A DNA stretch of 64,000 bases. Origin: Sanderia malayensis. Taxonomy: Eukaryota > Cnidaria > Scyphozoa > Semaeostomeae > Pelagiidae. The DNA is taken from contig RQOL01000861.1 of assembly GCA_013076295.1 (NCBI GenBank), positions 1,302,001 through 1,366,000 of the forward strand, in the 5' to 3' direction. The position numbers were made by a program, and so were the translations under genes. This document shows, piece by piece, positions 14,101 through 26,100 of this stretch. Under the pieces are notes generated by a model. It was not told the DNA's origin. It made no database searches and saw only the letters and a program-made list of their open reading frames with translations. Numbering within the stretch: position 1 is the first letter of the stretch; every line of letters begins with the position of its first letter.

Positions 14101-17100
14101 GTCATTTTCCGTCGTCTTTCGTACAAATCAAATTTATCACGTCGAAATTCAATCGATTCCATTATCGCATTTGACATCGACTATCATATCCAACACATGT
14201 GACATGAATTTCTTGCGAGACAAGGTAGAATTAGGCTCACTTTCTTTGCTGTATTCAAAAGTCTAATTACATGACCAATTAGATAAAATCTTTGTCGAAT
14301 CTGTGTAGGTAATTCCAAGAGCAGATGTCTTGTAATACAGAGTGATTAATAAAACTCCAAATTCATAACACACTGAGGTTATCACTCTCACTGCCAATCC
14401 AATATACATAGATAAAATCACTTGAACGCGACGTTAACTAATAGAATTCCCGTTGTAATAATAAGGCAACCATGTTGTAGGAACGTAGCTAGAACGATTC
14501 TATTATCCGCAATGCAGTGTTGTTTTGGGATGGAGTATGTTGACGGCGAATCACCAGTGTGTGTGTGCCTGCTTTCAAACCTTTTCAAAGTGCCGAATAG
14601 AACACTGACAGAACAGAAGAGAATGACTGAAATTCCATTTAAAGCGATAAACAAAGCCAGATCAGAGGGGTTAGTAGCTAGCCAGATGGGCGAAGACACA
14701 ATCAACAATAGGAATTGAAAGTACATCCTCCCAAACGCCTATTATCTTTAGCTGAATGGAGCGTCTCTTTAAATGCAGCTAAACAATCTAATCTTGACCA
14801 CTGCTTTGATCGAGTTAATAAACTTACGCTTAAATCGATTTGTACTTGGAGAAGCTTAATCAAAGCAAAGGATATCTCGCTGATATTGTTAATAATAAAA
14901 GACGGCCACTGTATGTTGAACATAATTATAATGATGACGATGCTGATAATGATAATAGTTATAATAGTAATAATAATATTAATAATGGTGATGATGAAAA
15001 TCTGGACAAAAAAGCGAAATAATCTGAAACAATTTTGTCAATACGTTTCAAAACAGGAGACAAAGGATGAGCGTGACGTCATCCCTAGACCTTGAAGCAG
15101 CCAAAAGTGGACAAAAATGGACCAAATATTTGAGTCGGTTGGGCTTATCTGATCACAAAACTAATCTCATCCGTAAATATACTGGGTAAATTAAAAATAT
15201 TTCCACAATTGTCAATCTACATTCATTCATTCAAGTCTGAAAAAATGACTGGGAAGTGATGTCCGTTGACTTGAAATCCTGAAAATTGGTTTCACAGATT
15301 CAGGTACTATGCTTAGCCTATTAACTTATATCATAATTAATTATAATCTTCATTATCTTCATTAAGAACAAGAATTAAAGCCGGAGCTTGGTGCAAGTCC
15401 CAGCATTCGTTACCAAAAAAAATCGAGAACAGGAATAAGAGATACAAAAAGAGCAAAACAAGTCGATAAAGCAAGGATAGTTAAATAAGTAATAACAGCA
15501 ACAAATAAGTAAAAAAATCTGAACTAGTAATGTAATGAAATAATAGAATAATAGAAGAGCTTGACAGCAAGGAAATAAATAAACAAATAAACAAGGAAAT
15601 AAATAAACAAATAAACAAGGAAATAAATAAACAAATAAACAAGGAAATGCGAAATAAACAAACAAATAAAAGAATAAAACAAATAAAAAAGACAAGCAAA
15701 TAAATATTGTTGGCATAATGGTTGATAGAATGTCTGCATATGTTAGTAGAGTGTCTGGAAGAGTCGAGATGAGATGTGTTAGGCATCCTTACAGCCCTTT
15801 TTGGATTAAACGTTTGCGAATGACAATTGTTTCTCTAAGAAAGCAAACAAATTCGTCAATTAAATTCAGGCTTGATTAGTAAATTAAGCGACGAATTTAA
15901 AAAGACAAACTCCAACTGATGGAGATCAATGAAGAGTATTCCATTCCACACCACTCCTTCGTGTTCCATTCAATCGCAGCCTGAATGCCTCTGCATGCAG
16001 CATCAAACCAAAGCTTAATAACATTATACGTCCTACCATGTTATCGTGACGGCAGAGAAATTAATTTTGCATAAAAAAAACGTATTTGTGCATTTTGTAC
16101 ATGAAGTCATGCAGTGAGGATCAAAGGTAGTCATGAAAGCACTGTCTTCAACTAAACACACCCCCTGTAGGAGCCGCTGGATCCACTAATAAGCAATGGG
16201 AGTGCATACATTTCCAGGGGGTATGGAATTACTAACTAGCTAGTAACAAAGAACCACAAGCATGCACGTTCGGCTATCAACCAGCTTTGATCAAATAATG
16301 AATAAATTTGTAATATGATTTCAGACCATATCGTCCGACTTCTTTTCACCCATAAACACTGTTAAAATTGGATTTATATCAAATTAAATAGATGAGCCTT
16401 TAATTTCGGATGATTTACCAAGACAGGCTATCTGAAATTCTGGAGGTAATCTAATATTGCAATGAACAATGCAATATTTTTTCCACAGTTTTTCACAAGA
16501 AGATAATCATGAAAACCATTTATAATACAACAAATGCCTCTCCAAAATAAGTATCAAATAGATATCTCTTGTAGGTATCTATTCAATACCGATCTATTTA
16601 TTTAATTGGTGTCAGTGTATCGTGCCAAGAATCCGAAACTCTGTCGACCAGCTGTTCTCTATTACTGATCTCGTAAGGGTGTAGAATGCTTTATCAACAA
16701 ATCATGCTTGCAGTGCTATGGCCAATACATAGTGCCTGTGGCTGACAATATTTGTAGGACTTTTCTTAGGCCACTAGCATAAGGTTTAAACGTGAAATAC
16801 TTCCGCATTAAGCAATAGCTTGAGATTATACTGAACGATGCTCTGAAGTGGTTAATCGCATGGGAGGATGACCGAATGGGACGGAATTAGAAACAGTATT
16901 GGATTGAAGCAAATTGCTGCAATTTGGGTTTGAATATCGTTTCAAAAGAGTCGTGAATTTCAACAGAACGTGGCTGCCTGGCTGGCTCCTCGAGTAATTA
17001 GAAAAGAGAAGACTAAGCCAGATGTCTAATGTTAATGAATAACTCCATAATTATCTAATTTAGATGGTAAATTAGGAGAGTGGATAATCTCATTAGATGT

Positions 17101-20100
17101 GACGGTGGCTCGTGGCTCAGATTGCACGGTCAACTGCATAAAGGGAAACATGGGAGGGGAATAAATGTTGAAGTGAACAAAAGTAGCTCTTGGGACAAAT
17201 TTAAACTAGCCTTATTTGATTAACTTTCAGACGAATCTGGAACTAAAAAGATGTGGTGATTTTCACACCTACATCCCTATTAGAACTAGTTTTCAGAGCT
17301 GAACTGAAAGACTTTGTTATCATTGCTGGGAGTTCCTAATATCAAGTCTATCAAATGACTGTATGATGGATTACAATAATTTACCGAGTAACATGGACTT
17401 GAACTCTACCAGGCCATGTACGTACTCTCTAAGCACTACTGATGAATTGTAACTCCAATCCACCGTGCCTTTCCGCACTGGCATCACTATATCACACAAT
17501 GCTTAATGCTGGGCATTGCAAGTGGACTCGAACCTAAAGCAATCATACCATATCCCCACTAGATATTACTACTGGACTCGAACTTGAATCAAGCATAGTG
17601 CATCTTCATTAGACATAGCAGTAATAAGAGCTACGTTAACGCGGGGAAGCGCAGACAGCACTCGGGTTCGGATTCGCATCGTAATTGTCACTCACCGTCC
17701 GCATTTTCACCCAGACAAAATGCTCATAATTTAGTTGTCCGCCATATTCTTTAGTCAGTTGTAGCGGCGATATATACTTGACTATTCCATCAATGGACGT
17801 CAGAATTATCTGTGGAGATAACGAGAAAACGTTATTATTGTAACGATGCCTTAATATCACAGGAAAGTTAAACAAAGGCCGATGAAATTGAAGATTCAAT
17901 TTACGAACATCCAATTAGCAGGAATAGACTTTGTAGATCAACAACGATAAAACCATTATAATTGCCTTGCTGTTTTTCAAAGCTGCTGGCGTATAGTGAG
18001 TACACATACAATGAAATACCTAAATAACATGCTAATTAAATTTTACAAGACAGCCTTTGTTGTTATTTAGTTCAGTCTCTGTTGTAAACTTAAGACAAAT
18101 AATACTGGACATCCTGTAGATTCGACAAAACTGTTGTTATTCCAGCTAAATAAAGCTGCAGATGGATCAATAATACTTAAGGACAATTGAAGAAAACTAT
18201 ACAATATTACACATTGATTTACTTCAAGTATACAATATCAATAATTTACCGTGGTACATGAAGGATTTGAGACGCTTTTCGCTGGAGTAGTAAAGTTAGA
18301 AACAAGTTAGAAAACCGTTTTCACCTGAGGTAATTTTAATCGCTCGTTTCAGGACTTTTGATTCACAGACAAATGCAAAAAATCAGATCTTGGGTGATCA
18401 AATAAGTGATCATGGCAATAGACCACTGCGAATTCGTGCCAATAATCACTTAGCAAGTGGCCACGCTGATTTACCAAAGAGATAACATTGATCAGCGTGA
18501 ATAATGTAATCATAAATATTCGTGCAAATAAATGTTATCTAATTAATTCGTGCCACACATCGACTAAATCATGCAATTGACTGCACTGATCCATTGGTCA
18601 TTGTCTTTGTTTTCCGGCTTCGCATGTCGAAATTTGCGATTTATCGGCAACGTATAATAACGGGCAGGTGGTTTGTAATAACGTCGCAGGGTCCCCCCCC
18701 CTGCAATGTTATGGCATGCCGTTATCAAATGACATGAGAATCAAAACGTTCAGGGGGTCGAACTGCTCAAAGTTGTCTTACTTGTTTTACTAGCAAAACA
18801 CTCTAATGCAATGACGATACTTCGATAAAAATTAATCGAACAAACTAGTAAAACACACGAAAATCCAAATGAGTACCGATAATTCAATGTGAATTCTCTT
18901 ATAGTTATAACCAAGTTAACGACCTATCTTCTACTCGGGTCGATGAATTTCGTAGCAATGTGAATATGAGAAGTAAATGAGTGAAATATCTCACATGAAA
19001 TGTCCAGTTCACAGTGAACTCACGTGTGTAATGTTCTGTAGTCCTGTAACACTGCCTGTACAAGTTTATTTACCCCACACCGTAACGTAACATCATAATA
19101 CACTGATGATAATAACATATGATGGTCAAGCAGTGTTGTGTTGAGCATGAAAAAAGCTTTTGCGAGTGAAAATTAAATGGAGTTTGACCAACATGCAACA
19201 GAAACAAGCAAGCAAATATTCAAACGCGACGACTCACCACAGCCTCGAAGAAAAATCAGACTTATAATCCTCGGCAATAATTCTAACAAGAGCAAATACG
19301 TGTGAAGAAAAGCAGAGCATGTGTTACGTAGAATATTAACTCAATTGCTCGTTCAAACCAACAGCAAAATAAACCAGCTGCCTTGCAGAGAGGAAAGGTT
19401 GGTATATAATCCAATCACGTTGAATAACAAAACGTTGAATAGATGAAATCTTCGGTTCAGACTAGAAAATTGCCCGAATTAAACAGAACACAACGATGAG
19501 CCTGCAAATAATGCACATCAAAGTCTGCACAGATGCCGAGTACTGCTGTTGAATAGCAATATCTGCCAGAATAATGGCAATAATCGATTGTTTTCTGTTG
19601 TTGCTGTCGTGTGTGAATGCGTATATGAAAGGTAACTTGACGATGATTATTGATCAAAGCGCGAAGATAGCAGTGAAAATGCGCGCAGAATTGTAAAACA
19701 CTGAATCAATTATTCAACAGCAACACTTGTCGATGACGAATAAGAAACGAATGAAACGACATGAAACGAGGGGGTAATCGGTAGCGAAATCACGGCGCGT
19801 TGTTCAAACCATGAAAAAACGGGTTGAGCTAACGAGTGTCGCAGTTTGAAATAGAGTTGATAAGATAAATAACACAAAACAATAGATGTTAATAGCTCAG
19901 GATACACAACAGTGTGTAGCTACAGGGTAACCTTGATGTAACAACCCCACCTTCCCCCTGCCTCTATAACGAGCTGTTCGGCACAAAATGAACAAAACAT
20001 GTGATCCACAAAACTGCTTTATCATAATGTTATATACAATTGAGCGTGGACAATCACGCACTGCTGATAAAATAGTGTACGCTCGTTAGTTATCGAACAA

Positions 20101-23100
20101 GGCTCGTTCTAGTAAACGGACTCCATTGCACGGATATGGAGCACGGATATCGAATCACAGGTGAACGTGGAGCAACCTTGTGCGCACAACTGTGCCTGCT
20201 AAATCGTGTTGTGAATGTATGGGCTATTCCAAACGATAATCCTATTTCCAACCGCGTTGAGCGAAGTTGTTATGAACAAACATCTTCAGTAGCCAAGCAA
20301 AAGCAAGCTCAGATGGTGATGTATAATCTGACCATAGTCAATAACGATAAGCTGTCAGATCATAGTCTATTGACCACATTGAAACCTCTCTAAGGCGGAC
20401 AACTTGGAACCCAGGTCGGGGTCCGCTTCACAGAAAATCCTTACACTGTATTCCTTATTGACAGGGGTCACACAGAAGCCTTGGCAACTTGTCCCCTTTA
20501 TTGTGGTGTCCGCTATTAGGGGATTCGCTGTATATATGACCTGACCTGACGTTATATTACAAGCCTTTGGCTGCTAGAGACAAGAATGGTAAACTATGAC
20601 AATCTATAGCAATGCACGACTGCTGATAGACTGTTCATAAATAACGCTGAACTACTCCTCGTGCAAAGTGGTGCCTGTCAGTGCTCTCACTCTAAATCTT
20701 CCTGCCAATTCATTCACATCTAATAACCTTCATTATTAAACCCGCCTGATCAACTGTTCTCTAATGAACATTGGTGTTCACATCTTATGGGGCCAACGTG
20801 CTGACAACTGGGCATGCGAAGTGCCCACAAACTGCGCTGAATATCCGAACAGCGACTGAATGAGGTCCGTGGCCTAAAGCCCCGCATTTCCAACAGCGCA
20901 CTTAAGACCCACAATGGCCTAAATGCTGATATCTGCGCGATAGAGACCACTAAGCCCAAGAAATGCAATTAAAGCTAAACTGTTATGAAAAACATGATTA
21001 AAGTGCGCTGTGCGAGCAACCACTACCAGGCAGCAAGAATTTTGGAAAGCCATTCAGATCAACATAGCAAGAAGCAAGTTTCAATTAACTTGGCAAACAA
21101 CGCTGCGCAAATCAATCACCCATAAACAGAAACGTGCCACTAAACGTTTCTGTTTATGGGAGACGTCTGTAAACACAGAGTCCAACAACTGAAAACGACC
21201 CAATTCTAAGGGGTGCGCTGATTGTTATGGACAGGAAAGAGTCACCATTATGTTCTGGAATAACCAGTTAAAAATAGAAAGCCAGAAATGATAACGAGGC
21301 TCTAACATTACAAAACACGATAGCGAGGCTGAATCCGACAGAAACGAGAAACAACAATCTCAATCTCTATACGTATTTCGATACAAAATCTAGAACTGTT
21401 GAGGAGTGTACTCACAAGGAAACTAAGTGCGTTCTTCAGGTGAGGCTGTGAGTTATGAGAGCCCCCCCCCGTTTCCACTGGTTACTCCTCATCTCAAAAA
21501 CTGTCTCATTCGGTGAGAATGAGAAAACAGAGTAACCACGGCAGGTGAATTTATGAACCGATACCAATGATTTGTTATCAATATTAAACAATGGAACAAT
21601 GCAAGACGTCTGGAAATCTAATCAAATATGCACGACCAGTTGTTTGCAAACCATATATATTTGAACATACAATCGCCACGTATACACGCAAGTGCTTTGT
21701 TTGTTAGGCAACAATATAGGGGCGTTTCAAATATGCCGGACTGTGGTACCTATCTTCCATATAGAACATGCCAGCATATCAGCAAGTACAGGCATTCAAT
21801 TGGGTGATGTTTTGAGGCACAAATGATTGCCATTGATGCGTCAAAACACACAACATATCATGACTAGACACGCAAATGGTGCGTGGGGAAATTTCTATGC
21901 TCCAGATGAAAGGAGATGCGACGAAAAGAGTATGGAAACAAATCAAGGAGGGGAACAACAGCACTGATATGATCTTAGCTCACCTCAAATGTAAACTTGG
22001 TTGCACTGAAAGAGGCCCTCTGAATTCCACCGAAACCGTCTGGCTTCAAGACGTAGGCATTGTTTACTTTGAACCTGAAGCAGTCCTGAAAAAACAAACA
22101 CAGTTATCAGAGTCTGGTAGTCTGGTAATTATTCACCACACCAGCCAATGTTTCCCTCGATCACCAGGTCTGGCCGGGCCAAAAACAAAAACATTATGCA
22201 TAATGAATACTGCATGCAATATCAATTACTTCAAATGGATTATACAATACACGCTTTTTTTGTAAAAAAACATCTTTACAATGAGCCTACATGCAGAGGG
22301 TCTAAAACCTTAAAGAACCCATGCCACTAAAGACAACGTCCCTGACGAGCTTTTCGATTTGGAAGATTGCTATCACTGAAAATAAGTGAGAATTAAGAAG
22401 CCCCTTCCATTCATTTGCAATCAAAACTGACGTGAATTTTCTGCTGCAGGTACTCTTCGCTTTTACTCATGTATGGGAAGAGAAGATTTTAGTACTGCTA
22501 AGGAACCTTTAGAACTACAGTTTGGTAAAATGAGATCCAAAAATAACGAATTTTTAGAATTATGGCTGGAGGTAAGTTACTTGTAAAAATGAATCTATTG
22601 TCGCCGGGGGCGTCTATACACAACAAAACTCGTGCATATATGTAGAAGACTCTTCGTGCCATGACTCTACCATGCCTTACAGTGTTCGTATGCTTTAAGA
22701 AGCATGAAAATATGTTTAAATACCTGGATAAGTTTCATGACGGGCCTGATTTCTCCCCATGTTGCTCTCCTCAAATCGACAAGAAAACTGAATCCAAAGG
22801 CCTTTTCTTCCACACTAAAGTAAAGACAAATACTTCAATAATAGAATAATAGGATTTATGTATATTTCTGTCTATTTATGTACATGACAGAACAGAACCT
22901 GTCACACTGTCATAATCTTGCCTCAAGTGTTTTCAGCCCTCGCAACTCTTGTCATAATTTATGCTGGCACGAATACATTAAAGAGATTTACATAAATTAT
23001 TTGTACTGCTCAAGTGTGAGTAAGCGTCCATTGTTTCCGCCAGACAAAAATGGACCTCAGAACAGTACCAAAAAATTGAAGTTTGTCAAAACAATTAAAC

Positions 23101-26100
23101 GCCCTTTTAAAAGACCGCGTACAGGCCACAAGAATCAAAATAAAGGCTGCAAAAGAAAAAGCTGAACTTGAACAAATTACAAAATTAAATAGTGATCATT
23201 TTTTCCTCTGTTCCAATGGCTTTCCGGCTAATTCATAGGACGATGAGTACTATTTATCCTCTGTCTAGTTTCGATGCCATATTCAAATATAATGGAATTG
23301 AACAGAATAAAATAAGCTTTCTTCTATCGGCAATGTCTTGGGCTAGGTAAATGGACTTCACTTTATTACCTATATATGTTCCTTACTATCTGTTCTATGG
23401 TAAGGGACATGAAAAGAACATTTGATCACGCCTGACTGCTTCAAATCAGCGATTCACATACAGTAAAAATCGCATATAATAACCAATGGATTAAGAACCT
23501 TCAGGGTGATTTTGCTGCTCAAAACAATAGACGAAGCAATAGCCTATTGTCTTGCAACAATAGGCTGGAAGGAAAATTTACAGGTTCTTATATGCGGGTT
23601 TTTACTGTACAGCTACTTGTGAAACAACATGATACAGCTAAAACAACCGACTGGACTGCATTTATCATCAAAACCAACTAACTTTTCCCGATCTGCAGTC
23701 ATGAACCGCAGATTCCATCGATTAATTTAGGCATTGGATAAGCCTCGAGGCCTAGCCACAAACAAGTCTGACTTAATTAACGAGTTCACTTCTTGTGAAG
23801 TGCGAAACAAAGGTTTCAATATCCCACACAACCACAAGATGGGGTTATCTTTCCCGATATGACGTAAGAATTTCAACAGAAAAAGGGTCGGCATACCGAG
23901 CCTTTTTCTGTTGATGCATCGAGGATTCGTGGGTATGAAGCATGATCTTTTACACACACGTTTTTTACGAGAACACAAACAGTTTTTTCCAGCCTCCATG
24001 CTCATAAAAAGTTACAATTTTTAGCCTAAAATTATTCACAAGCCGATGTAAAAGTGACACTGGCTTTGTTCTGTGAGAAAACGCAGACAAGCAAAAAAAT
24101 CTTAGCCCTGATAACGCTTGAACCTGGCTTTATTACTCTTATAGTATTGTATTCTTGAATTCCAGAGATTTTGAGTCTTAATATTATTATCGTTCTCATG
24201 GTGTGGTGAATAATGAAGGACTATCATAAAAATGGTGTATTGTCAATTCGTTGCTGTCTTGTCAAATATGAAGACTTAACACAATGTCTAGAACTGTTGG
24301 GTTGAATTCAGCCTGGTTATAATTTGATATTTGTGGCAACATGATAAAAGTGGCACTGAACCATTCCGAAACGGCGCATTAACAATGTTCTATCAGTTGC
24401 GTATATCCCTTATAACCTTGTTGATCAGACAACTGAAGGCGTGATAATGATGTTCTGATACCAAGTCAAACTAAAAGACAGCAGGGGAGTGGACACTCGA
24501 CACCCCTCTTGAGGTTCATAATTCGCACATATGTTCATATTATGTTTAAGTAGTTTTAGTTCATATTTCAACAACGAGTCACGAGAATCTTTGATGCTCG
24601 TCTGGTGTCGCGAGTGAAAACACGTGCTGTGTTTTGCAATCCATAAAAACAAATGTTCTGTTATCTCTTCATAAACTTGCCTTGAATGTGCTCTAAATAG
24701 AAAGCAACGCTATATATAGCTATCTGTAGTAATTATACGTTGGAAGGTGATTATTCCCGAAGGCGGATTGCTTATCAATACAACTGCATAACAGAGCGAC
24801 AGTCTGATGACGAATTAAACTAATAGGGAAGTGGGCAGAGAAAAATCAATTGAGTCTGTTAGCCGTGTTATTTCCTGTTATAAACGCCGGGTGTCGAAAA
24901 ATAGCCGCCCTTCCTGTCTGTCCGTCTGAATGGCGAAAGCAGAGAGGAAAATTGGCAAAAAAGAAAGCATTCTCTTTTTGCAGTCTGATTGCCCACGCTT
25001 GATCAGCGTTTGCGATAAGCATAATTTTGCCGTCGAATAAAAAACAATCGGCGCTGGGGGTTGACGCAAAGGCGCGCACACTGACAATATAAACAAACAA
25101 CGGCTGCCTGGTTTCGTTCGCTAAATATTTACAACAGTTTTTGGTCGGAAGTGTCCTAACCGCGTTGGCAGGAGCACCAGTGAAAGCATTGGGTGCACGT
25201 TGACGGCTGACAACAGATGTACAGGTGCACACACGTTGGAAGACAATGCCAAACGGGAAAAAAAGCAAAACACCAGCAATTTTTTGCGCCTTGCACTGAG
25301 ACAGACGCATATCTATATGATAAGGCGCATTGCCCTCGGGACGCACGCACTTGTCTGCACAGCTTGCGATGAGATACAATTCCCCTGATGATTCCATTTC
25401 AACCTGGTTCCGTTCCGTGTTTTAGCATATGCATCGGTAAGCAATACACGAAATACATACTTAAAAGCTGCCAAGCTACGACTTACACACTTAAAAGCTG
25501 CCAGGTATCGGACAAATAGCTTCCTGGCTGGGTAATTACAGGAAATTGTTAAAGCTTGTTCTGCACCAAATTGCGATATTCGACCCATATCGCTGTCAAT
25601 GGCAAGATGAGTCAGACAATGCATTGATAATGAACTTAGCTTTTCTGTTCTTAAAAATCAACAATTTTCCAGCAAATTGACCTTCGCACCCTTAATGGTC
25701 ATGCAACAAGGAATGAAATTTTCACTGAAATGCCCGTCCATTGATATTACTCTGACCTCACTGCATCTGATGTCACTTGATGACCCTTATAAATGGCAAT
25801 CCATCATGTTGACCTTTGGCCTCAGTGTTGCGAAAAAACGGCCAAATCAACTCGAAATTCTGTCAACAAAGCAATACATTGCATTGCGTGGATGTGACAT
25901 TTCACCAGGTCAAAAACTATCAATACTCGTGAAACAATAGCTGAGGCTTCCTGGGTTTTATTGTCATTTTACGAAGGGTTTTTGGCAATGTTGTATCGCG
26001 TCATTCGCCTCCGTTGTCTGGGGTAATTGCGTGGTTTTGGTTTCCACTAGTTTCAAGGAAAGCAATATCGTGTCAATTTAAATATTTTGAAATTCGATGA

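Larger units (their letters stand above)
11104..17695. other. large Trio intron
   Basis: This 6.6-kb intron contains the candidate alternative first exon (14177-14019), a hydrophobic minus-strand ORF at 14726-14418, simple repeats near 14.04-14.08, 14.93-15.00 and 15.57-15.66 kb, and a tRNA-like relic near 16.87-16.94 kb. Otherwise it is plain AT-rich sequence. Confidence 0.5.

Noticed and set aside
15375..15786. Hydrophobic minus-strand ORFs with CLFVYLFP repeats
   Set aside because: They are encoded by the 24-bp AAATAAACAA minisatellite and flanking A-rich sequence.
24846..25397. 183-codon minus ORF in a Trio intron
   Set aside because: Examined as the missing CRAL-TRIO exon. It has no matching motif or phase-compatible splice sites and no recognisable family.
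25313..25624. Minus ORF with LAIDSDMGR, considered as the missing VIVDMRG exon
   Set aside because: The surrounding residues do not follow the CRAL-TRIO pattern and no suitable acceptor or donor fits the required phase.
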